64,000 nucleotides of DNA from Sphingomonas abietis (GTDB lineage Bacteria; Pseudomonadota; Alphaproteobacteria; Sphingomonadales; Sphingomonadaceae), in the NCBI RefSeq assembly GCF_027625475.1, contig NZ_CP115174.1:1178001-1242000 (forward strand), read 5' to 3'. The notes beneath the pieces are model-generated. The model was given only the letters and a program-made list of their open reading frames with translations, did not search any database and was not told the origin of the DNA. How positions within the stretch are numbered: the stretch's first letter is position 1; each line of letters opens with the position of its first letter. The position numbers and the translations under genes were made by a program. This document shows positions 8,179-17,143 of the stretch, piece by piece.

Positions 8179-9237
8179 ATGGTCCGGTACAAGAAGATGA
8201 CGGCGGTGGGTGTGGCATTGCTGTTGGGCAGCGCGCTCGCCGCGGCGCCGGTGGTGCCCGGCAAGGGGCCGGCGGCGGCGGCCAGGCCTGCGGCGGTTCC
8301 CGCGGCCAAACCGAAACCCGGCCCCGATCTCGCGATCATGAAGACTCAGGTGATCCTCGATCATCTCGGCTTTTCCCCGGGCGTGATCGATGGCCGGGCA
8401 GGGGCGGGCCTCAAGCGGGCGATCGCCGGCTTCCAGAAGGCCAATGGCGTGGTTGCGACCGGCGAGATCGACCAGCGCACCGGCGCCGCGCTCGATCGCT
8501 TCAACGCGACCCAGCCGGTGCGCGAGATCGTGCTGACCGAGGCCGATCTGGCCGGCCAGTTCGTCGGCCCGATCCCGCACAAGGAGGATGAGCAGGCCAA
8601 GCTCCCCTCGCTCGGCTATTCCAATCCGCTGGAGATGCTGTCCGAGCGGTATCACACCACCAACGCGGTGCTGATCGCGCTCAATTCACCGAATACGCCG
8701 GTGGCGCCGGGAGCGAAGATCAAGGTGCCCGACGTCGTCACCGCCGGCCGCGCCTATCCGGCCGACATTCCCGAGGCCTATAAGCAGACGCTCGCCGGGC
8801 TCAACGTCGATTCGAGCCAGCCCAAGGCCGATCATCTCGTCGTCTCCAAGGCGGACAAGACGCTCTCCGTCTATGACGCGCAGGACAAGCTGCTGGCCCA
8901 GTTCCCGGTGACGACGGGCAGCAGCCACGATCCGCTGCCGATCGGCACGTGGAAGATCATGGTGCTGGATTACAACCCGACCTTCCACTTCAACCCCAAG
9001 CTGTTCTGGGATGCCAAGAAGGGCGAGAAATCGGCGATGCTGCCGGCCGGCCCCAATGGCCCGGTGGGGGTGATCTGGATGGACCTCAACAAGGAGCATT
9101 ACGGCATCCACGGCACGCCGGTTCCCGAGAATATCGGCCGCACCGCCAGCCATGGCTGCGTGCGGATGACGAACTGGGATGCGGCGCGTCTTTCGCTGAT
9201 GGTCAAGCCGGGGACGCCTGCTATCTTCCAGCCATGA
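8179..9237 (+). CDS. L,D-transpeptidase with peptidoglycan-binding domain
   Basis: A 352-residue exported enzyme. An N-terminal signal sequence (MVRYKKMTAVGVALLLGSAL, probably cleaved near AAA) leads to an Ala/Pro linker, then a peptidoglycan-binding type 1 domain (about 50-105, VILDHLGFSPGVIDGRAGAG), a LysM-like middle segment (YHTTNAVLIALN), and a C-terminal YkuD domain with YGIHGTPVPENIGR and SHGCVRMTN, giving His325 and nucleophile Cys327. YkuD enzymes make 3-3 peptide crosslinks or attach proteins to murein in the periplasm. GGAGAGA precedes the ATG. The stop overlaps the start of an M23 peptidase gene, pairing a crosslinker with a hydrolase. Confidence 0.92.
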   Translation: MVRYKKMTAVGVALLLGSALAAAPVVPGKGPAAAARPAAVPAAKPKPGPDLAIMKTQVILDHLGFSPGVIDGRAGAGLKRAIAGFQKANGVVATGEIDQRTGAALDRFNATQPVREIVLTEADLAGQFVGPIPHKEDEQAKLPSLGYSNPLEMLSERYHTTNAVLIALNSPNTPVAPGAKIKVPDVVTAGRAYPADIPEAYKQTLAGLNVDSSQPKADHLVVSKADKTLSVYDAQDKLLAQFPVTTGSSHDPLPIGTWKIMVLDYNPTFHFNPKLFWDAKKGEKSAMLPAGPNGPVGVIWMDLNKEHYGIHGTPVPENIGRTASHGCVRMTNWDAARLSLMVKPGTPAIFQP

Positions 9238-9812
9238 GCCGCTTCGGAATCATCGTCGCACTGGTGCTGCTGGCCGGGCTGATCGCCTTCGCCTCGGTGG
9301 TGCATGTCACCGGCCCGGGCTGGAGCGGCGCCGGTGGCGGTAGCACGACAGGCCCTCGCATCGTGCGGGCGGAGGCGCCGTCCTCCCTGGTCATTCCGGT
9401 GCAGGGCGTCGAGCGCGCGGCGCTGCGCGACAATTGGGCGGAGCCGCGCGGCGGCGGCGCTCGCGTCCACCATGCCATCGACATCATGGCGCCGACCGGT
9501 ACGCCGGTGCTGGCGGCCGCGGACGGCATCATCGGCAAGCTGTTCCAGAGCCGGCTCGGCGGCACGACCATCTACGAACGCTCGATCGACGGCGGCACCG
9601 TCTATTATTATGCCCATCTCGATCATTATGCGCCGACCCTGGTGGAGGGGCAGACGGTCAAGGCCGGGCAGGAGATCGGCGCGGTCGGCTCCACCGGGGA
9701 CGCCGATCCGGCCGCCCCGCATCTCCATTTCGAGATCCACCGCATGGCGCCCGGCGAAGGCTGGTGGCAGGGGCAGGAGGTCAATCCCTATCCCATCCTC
9801 GCGGGGAAATGA
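9234..9812 (+). CDS. M23 family metallopeptidase
   Basis: A 192-residue membrane-anchored or secreted endopeptidase of the LytM type that cuts peptide crosslinks in murein. Residues 5-23 form a signal anchor. The M23 domain (about 55-190) keeps the zinc ligands His79 and Asp83 (HxxxD) and His165 (HLH), plus catalytic His128 (YYAHLDH) and His163. An intact set argues for an active hydrolase rather than an EnvC-like regulator. It overlaps the L,D-transpeptidase gene by four bases (ATGA), so the two activities are likely produced together. Confidence 0.88.
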   Translation: MSRFGIIVALVLLAGLIAFASVVHVTGPGWSGAGGGSTTGPRIVRAEAPSSLVIPVQGVERAALRDNWAEPRGGGARVHHAIDIMAPTGTPVLAAADGIIGKLFQSRLGGTTIYERSIDGGTVYYYAHLDHYAPTLVEGQTVKAGQEIGAVGSTGDADPAAPHLHFEIHRMAPGEGWWQGQEVNPYPILAGK

Positions 9813-9842
9813 CGCGACATCGCAGGGGGCGGCGACGGCGGG

Positions 9843-9870
9843 CGTTGCCCCGACTCCGTTGCCCCGACTC
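9843..9870 (+). repeat. Perfect 14-bp tandem duplication upstream of efp
   Basis: CGTTGCCCCGACTC occurs twice back to back in the 138-bp gap between the M23 gene and efp. It could come from replication slippage. No regulatory role is apparent. Confidence 0.7.
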
Positions 9871-9950
9871 ATGGCCGACTTGCCCGCGAGGCGATCCGGC
9901 GCTACAGGCCGCGCCTGCTCTTTCCCATCCTTGAACATCAGGTGTAGCCC

Positions 9951-10514
9951 ATGAAGATCAGCGGCGTGGACATTCGTCCCGGCAACATCATCGAATATGA
10001 AGGCGGCATCTGGCGCGCCGTGAAGATTCAGCACACCCAGCCCGGCAAGGGCGGCGCCTATATGCAGGTCGAGCTGAAGAACCTCATCGACGGCCGCAAG
10101 AACAATGTCCGCTTCCGCTCGGCGGAATCGGTCGAGCGCGTGCGCCTCGATACCAAGGATTTCCAGTTCCTGTTCGCCGACGGCGAGCAGCTGACTTTCA
10201 TGGACAAGGAAAATTACGACCAGATCACGCTCGACAAGGGCGTGCTGGGCGACGCGGCGGCCTTCCTGCAGGATGGCATGGACGTGGTGATGGAGCTCTA
10301 TGACGAGCGCCCGATCTCGGTGCAGCTGCCCGACACGATCGAGGCGCTGATCGTCGAGGCCGACGCGGTGGTGAAGGGGCAGACCGCCTCCTCGTCCTAC
10401 AAGCCGGCGATCCTCGAGAATGGCGTGCGCGTGATGGTGCCGCCGCACATCGGCGCCGGCGTCCGCATCGTCGTCGACGTCTACGAACAAACCTACGTCC
10501 GTCGCGCGGACTGA
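9951..10514 (+). CDS. efp: Elongation factor P
   Basis: A 187-residue, three-domain tRNA-shaped factor that binds between the ribosomal P and E sites and relieves stalling at polyproline. Domain I (1-65) begins [20 protein letters not shown]; the loop QPGKGGAY places the modifiable lysine at Lys33. Domains II and III follow, ending in the conserved [16 protein letters not shown]. No modification enzyme (EpmA/B or EarP) is encoded in the window. The ATG follows CAGGTG. suhB starts four bases after the stop, so the two are probably cotranscribed. Confidence 0.96.
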   Translation: MKISGVDIRPGNIIEYEGGIWRAVKIQHTQPGKGGAYMQVELKNLIDGRKNNVRFRSAESVERVRLDTKDFQFLFADGEQLTFMDKENYDQITLDKGVLGDAAAFLQDGMDVVMELYDERPISVQLPDTIEALIVEADAVVKGQTASSSYKPAILENGVRVMVPPHIGAGVRIVVDVYEQTYVRRAD

Positions 10515-10518
10515 TCAG

Positions 10519-11331
10519 ATGGCAGTCCATTCCGGCCTCATCACCGTCATGCAGAAGGCCGCCCGCAAGGCGGCCCCCAAGCTGCGCCGCGACTTCGGCG
10601 AGGTCGATGCCCTCCAGGTCTCCCGCAAGGGCCCCGCGGATTTCGTCTCGGCCGCCGACAAGGCCGCCGAGCGCACGATCCTCGAGGAGCTGCGTCACGC
10701 CCGCCCCGATTGGGGCATCCTGGCCGAGGAAGGCGGCAGCATCGAGGGTGATCCCACGAAGCCGCGCTGGATCGTCGATCCGCTGGATGGGACGACCAAC
10801 TTCCTGCACAGCCTGCCGCACTTCGCGATCTCGATCGCGGTCGAGGAGCCGCGTCCGTCCGGCAAGGGCGAGATCGTCGCGGGGCTGGTCTACCAGCCGA
10901 TCACCGACGAGAGCTTCTGGGCGGAGAAGGGCCGGGGCGCGTGGCTGCACGATCGTCGCCTGCGCGTCTCCGCGCGTCGCGACGTGACCGAGGCGCTGCT
11001 CGCCACCGGCATGCCGTTCAACGGCCATGGCGATTTCGATGTGTGGCAGCGGATCTTCCGCACGCTCGGCCCGGAAGTCGCGGGTGTCCGTCGCTTCGGC
11101 TCGGCCGCGCTCGATCTCGCCTGGGTCGCCGCGGGGCGTTTCGACGGCTATTGGGAAACCGATCTCAGCCCGTGGGATGTCGCGGCCGGCGAACTGCTGG
11201 TCCGTGAAGCCGGTGGCTTCGTCACCGATTTCCGGGGCGGCGACCAGACCCGCGAGCGCAAGCAGTGGCTGGCCGCCAATGACGCGCTCCATCCCCGCCT
11301 GCTCAAGCTGGTGGCGGCGGCGCTGCGCTGA
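10519..11331 (+). CDS. suhB: Inositol monophosphatase family protein (SuhB)
   Basis: A 270-residue Mg-dependent phosphatase. The metal-binding motifs are all present: ILAEEGGS (motif with the conserved Glu), WIVDPLDGTTNF (metal Asp residues), and SPWDVAAGELLVREAGG (final Asp). The family dephosphorylates myo-inositol 1-phosphate; in E. coli SuhB also associates with the rRNA antitermination complex. Placement directly after efp (four-base gap) is compatible with a ribosome-related role, which is inference. A strong hairpin ends the unit. Confidence 0.92.
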   Translation: MAVHSGLITVMQKAARKAAPKLRRDFGEVDALQVSRKGPADFVSAADKAAERTILEELRHARPDWGILAEEGGSIEGDPTKPRWIVDPLDGTTNFLHSLPHFAISIAVEEPRPSGKGEIVAGLVYQPITDESFWAEKGRGAWLHDRRLRVSARRDVTEALLATGMPFNGHGDFDVWQRIFRTLGPEVAGVRRFGSAALDLAWVAAGRFDGYWETDLSPWDVAAGELLVREAGGFVTDFRGGDQTRERKQWLAANDALHPRLLKLVAAALR

Positions 11332-11341
11332 CCCTGATCGC

Positions 11342-11371
11342 GGGAGGGCCTTCTCGCTAGAAGGCCTTCCC
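11342..11371. terminator. Bidirectional terminator between suhB and the GT39 gene
   Basis: GGGAGGGCCTTCT (11342-11354) pairs with AGAAGGCCTTCCC (11359-11371) over 13 positions with one mismatch, around a CGCT loop. It includes the stop codon of the leftward gene (11357-11359) and serves two converging units. Confidence 0.7.
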
Positions 11372-12964
11372 CATCGCCGCCACCCCGGTCGATCCGCTGC
11401 CCGATGCCAATCGGCCGGCCTGCGGAACGATCGGGGCGAGGCGGGTGGCGATCAGCGTCGATCCCGCGCCGCGCGGGAACGGCCGGTCCTGCGCCACAAA
11501 GCCCGGCAAGGCGATCGCGCCGCGCAGCAGGGCGCTGTGCGGATAGGCCAGCCGGCCCTTCTCCGCGATCGACACCACGCCCCGCACGCCGAGCCCGTCC
11601 AGCACAGCGCGCGCCTCGGCGGGACGATGGACGCTGAGCCGATAGTCCCGGCCCATGAAATCGCTGGTCGAGAGCCATTGCGAGGCGCGCGCCGCCCAGA
11701 TCGTGCGGCGGCCGCCGTCGGCATAGGCGGCCGCGGCGATCATCGCGCCTTCGCCGCCGGCGCGGCCGTCGATCAGCCAGATGCCGGGGGCCGCCCGCAT
11801 CCGCTCCGCCACGCCCGTCGCGCCGATGTCGGGCTTGGGCGCGGTCGTCGCCAGCGTCGCCACGGCCGGGCCGACGATCAGCGCGGCCACCAGCCCGACC
11901 GCGACCGGCGCCCAGCGGTGCAGCCGGGCCAGCGCGATCAGGCCGCGCGCGATCAGTACGACCAGCCAGGGAATGGCGGGCAGCACGTAACGATCCTCCA
12001 GCGCGACCGGGATGGCGGCCTGGAACAGCAGCGTGGCAAGGATCATCGCGATCGCGAGACGGATGATCGGGCGTGACGCTTCGTCCCGCCATCCGGCGCC
12101 GGCGCCGAAGGCGGCCACGGCGATTCCCGCCCAGCCCAGATTGGCGAGGATCGCGGCGCCATCGGCTTGCAGCGACAGCCAGGCATAAGGCAGGCCCGGC
12201 GCATAGTTGAAGCCGCCCGCCGCGATCTTGAACGACACATAATACCAGGGCGCGACGACCAGCAGCGTCGCCGCCGCCGCGAGCCACAGCCGCCCGTCGG
12301 CGAGCTGGCGCCAGCGGGCGGCCATCAGGATGTCGAGCGCGGGCACCAGCATCACCAGCGCGCCATTGCCCTTGGTCAGCGTCGCGAAGGCGGCCAGCGC
12401 GCCGAACAGCAGATAGCGGCACAGCGTCGGTCGCGCGCTCGCCGCGAACCATGCCATCGCGGCCAGCCCCGCGACCAGCGCCACCGGCTGGTCGAGCCGG
12501 ACATAGCGCGCCTCATTGGCGACGATCGGCAGCAGCAGATAGGCGAAGGCGGCCGCGACGCCCCAGCGGCGCGCCCCGGCCCGCTCCATCGCCCCCCGCT
12601 CCATCGCCCATAGGATGATCAACGCCGGCAGGCCGGCCACGAAGGCGGACAGCAGGGCCGCGCCGAACGGCGAGGGCCGGATCACCGCGAACAGCGGCGC
12701 GAGCAGGCCGTACCAGCCCGGCGGCCAGTGGCCGATCGAGAGCTTGGGGAAATGCGCGTAGAAATCGCGGGCGAACCCCATCGGCGAGGGGCAGCCGGCG
12801 CGCAGCCAATCGGCGAGGAACAGCGTGTTGACGTAATGCGCCGATTCGTCCGGATCGAGAAAGCTGTGCGAGAGCCCGCCGGTGGTTGCGGCCAGCGCCA
12901 GCGACGCCCAACCAGACAACGTTGTCCAAAGGATCAGACGAGCGGGGAGATTGCGCGATTCCAT
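11357..12964 (-). CDS. GT39/ArnT-like membrane glycosyltransferase
   Basis: A 535-residue polytopic inner-membrane protein, about eleven hydrophobic segments by eye, of the GT-C fold. The first periplasmic loop carries the acidic motif DPDESAHY near residue 38, the position of the catalytic Asp/Glu in PMT/ArnT enzymes, and later GHWPPGWYGLL. Such enzymes move a sugar from a polyprenyl phosphate donor to lipid or protein on the periplasmic side. The start is taken at MESRN (ATG 12964); the longer reading adds an unconvincing N-terminus. It stands alone and leftward between suhB and nuoA. Donor and acceptor cannot be told. Confidence 0.75.
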   Translation of the reverse strand: MESRNLPARLILWTTLSGWASLALAATTGGLSHSFLDPDESAHYVNTLFLADWLRAGCPSPMGFARDFYAHFPKLSIGHWPPGWYGLLAPLFAVIRPSPFGAALLSAFVAGLPALIILWAMERGAMERAGARRWGVAAAFAYLLLPIVANEARYVRLDQPVALVAGLAAMAWFAASARPTLCRYLLFGALAAFATLTKGNGALVMLVPALDILMAARWRQLADGRLWLAAAATLLVVAPWYYVSFKIAAGGFNYAPGLPYAWLSLQADGAAILANLGWAGIAVAAFGAGAGWRDEASRPIIRLAIAMILATLLFQAAIPVALEDRYVLPAIPWLVVLIARGLIALARLHRWAPVAVGLVAALIVGPAVATLATTAPKPDIGATGVAERMRAAPGIWLIDGRAGGEGAMIAAAAYADGGRRTIWAARASQWLSTSDFMGRDYRLSVHRPAEARAVLDGLGVRGVVSIAEKGRLAYPHSALLRGAIALPGFVAQDRPFPRGAGSTLIATRLAPIVPQAGRLASGSGSTGVAAMGKAF

Positions 12965-13086
12965 GGGCGTTGGATAGCATGGCGAGGGTAAAGAAAGCGC
13001 CATTCCTGTGGCTTGTTGCGATTCATTCTCACCGCGTCGACACCTTGCTTCGCAGGTGCGGCAGGCCTAGACAGCCCCCGTTAAGC

Positions 13087-13104
13087 CGAGCCTCTCGGGG
13101 CTCG
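13087..13104 (+). other. Hairpin in the nuo operon leader
   Basis: CGAGCC (13087-13092) pairs perfectly with GGCTCG (13099-13104) around a TCTCGG loop, about 20 bases ahead of the nuoA ATG at 13124 and just upstream of its CCGGAGAA ribosome site. It could affect translation initiation or mRNA stability. There is no functional evidence. Confidence 0.3.
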
Positions 13105-13123
13105 TCGCAGTCCGGAGAACGCT

Positions 13124-13501
13124 ATGGCGTCGGTCGCCGCTCAATATCTCCCGATCTTGTTGTTCCTGGGGGTGGCGTTGCTGTTGTCGACCGCCTTCGT
13201 GGTGCTGCCGATGATCGTGTCCCGCCTCACCGGTTCGCACAAGCCGACCGCCGACAAGCTCTCGGAATATGAGTGCGGTTTTCCTGCCTTCGAAGATAGC
13301 CGCGCGCAGTTCGACGTGCGCTTCTATCTGGTCGCCATCCTGTTCATCGTCTTCGATCTGGAGGCGGCCTTCCTGTATCCGTGGGCGGTGAGCCTGAAGG
13401 AGATCGGCTGGACCGGCTGGATCGCGATGATGGGCTTCCTGGTCGAGTTGCTGCTCGGCTTCGCCTATGCGTGGAAGAAGGGAGCTCTCGAATGGGAGTA
13501 G
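13124..13501 (+). CDS. nuoA: NADH-quinone oxidoreductase subunit A
   Basis: A 125-residue membrane-arm subunit of complex I with three transmembrane helices (about 9-31, 66-86, 98-117). The signature loop [20 protein letters not shown] (residues about 46-65), carrying the conserved Cys that switches exposure in active/deactive transitions of complex I, is intact, followed by [20 protein letters not shown]. It opens the nuo operon. CCGGAGAA lies upstream of the ATG. Its 3' end overlaps nuoB by ten bases. Confidence 0.97.
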   Translation: MASVAAQYLPILLFLGVALLLSTAFVVLPMIVSRLTGSHKPTADKLSEYECGFPAFEDSRAQFDVRFYLVAILFIVFDLEAAFLYPWAVSLKEIGWTGWIAMMGFLVELLLGFAYAWKKGALEWE

Positions 13502-14046
13502 AAGTCGCCCGCGATCCCAATGCGCCGTTCGCGCCCGAGGGTCAGGTTCCGGACAAGGCCTTCTTCGACGATCTGTCGGCGGAAGTGCAGGACAAGGGTT
13601 TTCTCGTCACCTCGACCGAGGAGCTGTTCCAGTGGGCCCGCACCGGCTCGCTGTGGTGGATGACCTTCGGCCTGGCCTGCTGCGCGGTGGAGATGATCCA
13701 CGTCAACATGCCGCGCTACGATCTGGAGCGTTTCGGCGCCGCGCCGCGCGCTTCCCCGCGCCAGTCCGACGTGATGATCGTCGCCGGTACGCTCTGCAAC
13801 AAGATGGCGCCGGCGCTCCGCAAGGTCTACGACCAGATGTCGGAGCCGAAATACGTCATCTCGATGGGCAGCTGCGCCAATGGCGGCGGCTATTACCATT
13901 ATAGCTACAGCGTCGTGCGCGGCTGCGACCGGATCGTGCCGGTGGACATCTACGTCCCCGGTTGCCCGCCGACCGCCGAGGCTCTGCTCTACGGCATCAT
14001 GCAATTGCAGCGGAAGATCCGCCGCGTGGGGACGGTCGAGCGGTGA
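13492..14046 (+). CDS. nuoB: NADH-quinone oxidoreductase subunit B
   Basis: A 184-residue peripheral-arm subunit carrying cluster N2, the last iron-sulfur centre before quinone. The four ligands are Cys63 and Cys64 (GLACCAVEM), Cys128 ([12 protein letters not shown]) and Cys158 ([13 protein letters not shown]). The start at ATG 13492 lies inside the nuoA end; the preceding GGGAGCTC provides a ribosome site. The N-terminal 20 residues are alphaproteobacterial-style and poorly conserved. Its stop overlaps the nuoC GTG as GTGA. Confidence 0.97.
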   Translation: MGVEVARDPNAPFAPEGQVPDKAFFDDLSAEVQDKGFLVTSTEELFQWARTGSLWWMTFGLACCAVEMIHVNMPRYDLERFGAAPRASPRQSDVMIVAGTLCNKMAPALRKVYDQMSEPKYVISMGSCANGGGYYHYSYSVVRGCDRIVPVDIYVPGCPPTAEALLYGIMQLQRKIRRVGTVER

Positions 14047-14738
14047 GCACCACCACCTATCCCAAATTCGCCTCCAACGAGGGCGTGATCGAGGCGGCCA
14101 CGGCGACGATCGGCGAGGCGCTGATCGAGGCGGTCGAGAAGGTCGGCGAGATCCAGCTGCATGTGAAGCGCGAGGCGGTCGTCGATGTGCTGCGCGCGCT
14201 GCGCGACACGCCGGGCCTCGAATATCAGCAGCTGATGGAGATCGTCGGCGTCGATTATCCCGATCGCGGGCAGGATCGCTTCGAGGTGATCTATTGCCTG
14301 CTGTCGCTGACCCGCAATCACCGCCTCCACGTCCATGTCCAGACGGACGACATGAAGCCGGTGCCGTCGGTGACGGGGCTGTGGCCGGTCGCCGGCTGGC
14401 TCGAGCGCGAGGTGTACGACATGTACGGCGTGCTGTTCGACGGGAACCCCGATCTGCGGCGTATCCTCACCGATTACGGCTTTCGCGGCCATCCGCTGCG
14501 CAAGGACTTCCCGATGACCGGCTATGTCGAGCTGCGCTATTCGGAAGAGGCCAAGCGCGTGGTCTATGAGCCGGTCCAGCTGGCGCAGGATTTCCGGACC
14601 TTCGATTTCGAGAGCCCATGGGAAGGCGCCGTCTATGCGCTGCCCGGCGACGAGAAGGCTGCGCAGGCGCCCGGCGCGCCGTCGCCTGCACCCGCTGCCG
14701 CGCCAGCCCCGGCGAAGGCCGATGAGGTGAAGAAGTGA
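14043..14738 (+). CDS. nuoC: NADH-quinone oxidoreductase subunit C
   Basis: A 231-residue 30-kDa-type subunit of the peripheral arm. The family signature [20 protein letters not shown] (about residues 123-142) followed by [17 protein letters not shown] is present. It begins with GTG 14043, overlapping the nuoB stop. The last roughly 30 residues (after ALPGDEKA) are an Ala/Pro-rich low-complexity tail, longer than the conserved domain needs and probably flexible. nuoC and nuoD are separate genes here, not fused as in E. coli. It overlaps nuoD as GTGA (14735-14738). Confidence 0.96.
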   Translation: MSTTTYPKFASNEGVIEAATATIGEALIEAVEKVGEIQLHVKREAVVDVLRALRDTPGLEYQQLMEIVGVDYPDRGQDRFEVIYCLLSLTRNHRLHVHVQTDDMKPVPSVTGLWPVAGWLEREVYDMYGVLFDGNPDLRRILTDYGFRGHPLRKDFPMTGYVELRYSEEAKRVVYEPVQLAQDFRTFDFESPWEGAVYALPGDEKAAQAPGAPSPAPAAAPAPAKADEVKK

Positions 14739-15994
14739 GCACCGATCTGCACAGCTTGCAGGACGCGAGGATCGCGGCCGACATGCTTTACGAGACGCCC
14801 GCCAATCCGTCGGTCGGCGACGTCGAGATCAAGAACTACACGATCAATTTCGGCCCGCAGCACCCGGCCGCGCATGGCGTGCTCCGCCTCGTGCTGGAGC
14901 TGGACGGCGAGATCGTCGAGCGCGTCGATCCGCATGTCGGGCTGCTCCATCGCGGCACCGAGAAGCTGATGGAGGCGCGCACCTACCTCCAGAACGTGCC
15001 CTATATGGACCGGCTGGATTATTGCTCGCCGCTCTGCATGGAGCACAGCTATGTGCTGGCGATCGAGAAACTGCTGGGCCTCGAGGTGCCGGAGCGCGCG
15101 CAATATCTGCGGGTGATGTTCGCCGAACTGACCCGCATGTCGAACCATTTCCTCAATCTCGGCTCGCACATCATGGACGTCGGCGCGATGACGCCGAACC
15201 TGTGGCTGTTCGAGATCCGCGAGGATCTGTTCGGTTTCTTCGAGCGCGCCTCGGGGGCGCGGATGCACATGGCGTGGTTCCGCCCCGGCGGCGTGCATCA
15301 GGATGTGCCGCTGAAGCTGCTCACCGATATCGACGACTGGATCGATACCCGCTTCAAGACCCTGTTCGGCGACGTCGTGTCGCTGATCTCGGACAACCGC
15401 ATCTTCAAGCAGCGCAACGTCGATATCGGCGTGGTCAGCCGCGAGGATGCGATCGCCTGGGGCTTCTCCGGCCCGATGATCCGCGCCGCCGGCATCCCCT
15501 GGGATATCCGCAAGTCGCAGCCCTACGACGTCTATGATCGCATGGATTTCGAGGTGCCGGTGGGCACCAAGGGCGATTGCTACGATCGCTTCATGGTCCG
15601 CGTGCAGGAGGTCTGGCAGTCGGCCAAGATCATCAAGCAGTGCATCCGCGACATGCCGGAAGGCCCGATCGCGTCGACCGACCGCAAGGTCGCGCCGCCC
15701 AAGCGCGGCGAGATGAAGCGCTCGATGGAGGCGCTCATTCACCACTTCAAGCTCTATACCGAGGGCTTCCATGTGCCCGCCGGCGAGGTCTATGTCGCGA
15801 CCGAGGCGCCCAAGGGCGAATTCGGCGTCTATCTGATCGCCGATGGCAGCAACAAGCCGTATCGCGCCAAGCTGCGCCCGACCGGGTTCAGCCATCTGCA
15901 GGCGATGGACTTCATGATGAAGGGCCACATGCTGGCCGACACCACCGCCATCCTCTCCGCGCTGGACATCGTGTTCGGGGAGGTGGATCGGTGA
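14735..15994 (+). CDS. nuoD: NADH-quinone oxidoreductase subunit D
   Basis: A 419-residue 49-kDa subunit that, with NuoB, forms the quinone-binding cavity. Visible hallmarks are [20 protein letters not shown] near residue 35, the GLLHRGTEK loop, [18 protein letters not shown], the [11 protein letters not shown] region and the [14 protein letters not shown] C-terminus ([10 protein letters not shown]). Start is GTG 14735, coupled to nuoC. Its TGA overlaps the GTG of an unrelated NTF2-like ORF, so a foreign reading frame follows instead of nuoE. Confidence 0.97.
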   Translation: MSTDLHSLQDARIAADMLYETPANPSVGDVEIKNYTINFGPQHPAAHGVLRLVLELDGEIVERVDPHVGLLHRGTEKLMEARTYLQNVPYMDRLDYCSPLCMEHSYVLAIEKLLGLEVPERAQYLRVMFAELTRMSNHFLNLGSHIMDVGAMTPNLWLFEIREDLFGFFERASGARMHMAWFRPGGVHQDVPLKLLTDIDDWIDTRFKTLFGDVVSLISDNRIFKQRNVDIGVVSREDAIAWGFSGPMIRAAGIPWDIRKSQPYDVYDRMDFEVPVGTKGDCYDRFMVRVQEVWQSAKIIKQCIRDMPEGPIASTDRKVAPPKRGEMKRSMEALIHHFKLYTEGFHVPAGEVYVATEAPKGEFGVYLIADGSNKPYRAKLRPTGFSHLQAMDFMMKGHMLADTTAILSALDIVFGEVDR

Positions 15995-16326
15995 ACGGCC
16001 GTCTGGCTTTGGTCGAGCGGGCGATCGCGCGCTATAATGACCGCGATGCCGAGGGTTATGCCGCCTTCTTCACCGATGGCGGCAGCGAAGGCATGTATCG
16101 CGGCGACGTGCTGCGCGCGGGCCGCGATGCGGTGCGCACCGGCAATGGCAAGACCTTCGCGGATTTTCCCGAGAATCGCGCCGAAATTCTCGCCGGCCAC
16201 GAGCTGGGCGACCATGTCGTTCTGCACGAAAAGGTCTGGCGGACGGCGGCGGGCGAGCCCTTCGAGGTGGTCTCGATCTATTCCTTCAGCGACGATCTGA
16301 TCGATCGCGTGGAGTTCGTACGATAA
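15991..16326 (+). CDS. NTF2-like (SnoaL-type) protein embedded in the nuo operon
   Basis: A 111-residue protein ([20 protein letters not shown]...) with the cone-shaped NTF2/SnoaL layout: a starting helix, an AAFFTDGG strand, then [22 protein letters not shown] and DRVEFVR strands. Family members include isomerases, polyketide cyclases and binding-only proteins; no catalytic residues can be assigned here. GTG 15991 overlaps the nuoD stop (GTGA), and its TAA shares one base with the nuoE ATG at 16326, so it is locked into the operon. It may be an accessory factor of complex I or simply a passenger. Confidence 0.75.
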   Translation: MNGRLALVERAIARYNDRDAEGYAAFFTDGGSEGMYRGDVLRAGRDAVRTGNGKTFADFPENRAEILAGHELGDHVVLHEKVWRTAAGEPFEVVSIYSFSDDLIDRVEFVR

Positions 16327-16991
16327 TGTCTGACGCAGCCCACATCCCCGACGAGGCCGAGACCCGCGCACGCTGGGGCGCCTTCGAATGGAATGCCGAG
16401 AGCGCCGAGAAGGCCAAGATTATCCTGTCGCGCTATCCCAAAGGGCGCGAGCAGTCCGCATCGATCCCGTTCCTCGATCTCGCCCAGCGCCAGGTCGGCG
16501 CGGAGACGCAGACGCAGGGCTGGTTGCCGGTTCCCGTGATCGAATATGTCGCCCGCCAGATCGGCGTGCCCTATATGCGCGTCTACGAGGTCGCGACCTT
16601 CTACACGATGTTCAACCTCGCGCCGGTCGGCCGCTATCATGTGCAGGTGTGCGGCACGACGCCGTGCATGTTGCGCGGATCGGATGACGTGCTGGCGGCC
16701 TGCAAGAACAAGGGCCTCGTCAAGGGCAAGACCACGCCGGACGGCCTGTTCACGCTCACCGAGGTCGAGTGCATGGGCAATTGCGCCAATGCGCCGATGG
16801 TCCAGATCAACGACGATAATTTCGAAGATCTCACCTATGACAGCACTGTCGCCGTGCTCGAGGCGCTGGCCGACGGGCGGCAGCCCAAGGCCGGGCCGCA
16901 GATCAATCGCCACAACAGCGCACCCGAGGGTGGGCCGACCTCGCTGATCGACATGGTGTCCGAAAACCATGATTATCGGGGTGCCTGGTGA
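16326..16991 (+). CDS. nuoE: NADH-quinone oxidoreductase subunit E
   Basis: A 221-residue 24-kDa subunit holding cluster N1a. The [2Fe-2S] ligands are Cys109 and Cys114 (VCGTTPC) and Cys149 and Cys153 (ECMGNC). The helical N-terminus (residues 25-95) contains the typical VPYMRVYEVATFYTMF segment. A C-terminal extension rich in Gly/Asn (about 175-221) is longer than in E. coli. Its ATG overlaps the NTF2-like stop by one base, and its TGA overlaps a tiny membrane ORF. Confidence 0.96.
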   Translation: MSDAAHIPDEAETRARWGAFEWNAESAEKAKIILSRYPKGREQSASIPFLDLAQRQVGAETQTQGWLPVPVIEYVARQIGVPYMRVYEVATFYTMFNLAPVGRYHVQVCGTTPCMLRGSDDVLAACKNKGLVKGKTTPDGLFTLTEVECMGNCANAPMVQINDDNFEDLTYDSTVAVLEALADGRQPKAGPQINRHNSAPEGGPTSLIDMVSENHDYRGAW

Positions 16992-17140
16992 TGCCGGCGC
17001 TGATCGGCCTCGTCGTTGCCGTCATTCTGGCGATCCTGCTCATCAAGCTGATGGTCATGGCGCTGGGTATCATCATCGCGATCGCCCTGGGCGTGGTCGC
17101 CTATTTTGTAGCGGAGAAGCTTGTGGGGAAGGGTCGCTGA
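16988..17140 (+). CDS. Tiny single-TM protein between nuoE and nuoF
   Basis: A 50-codon reading frame from GTG 16988 (or ATG 16991) to TGA 17138-17140. Its product is almost wholly hydrophobic: MPALIGLVVAVILAILLIK then LMVMALGIIIAIALGVVAYF, ending in a basic tail (KLVGKGR). It would form one long or two short membrane helices. GTG overlaps the nuoE stop (GTGA), and nuoF begins three bases after its stop, so translation is probably coupled on both sides. It resembles nothing I can name. Coding status is supported by the tight packing and the strongly membrane-like composition. Confidence 0.6.
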   Translation: MMPALIGLVVAVILAILLIKLMVMALGIIIAIALGVVAYFVAEKLVGKGR

Positions 17141-17143
17141 GCG

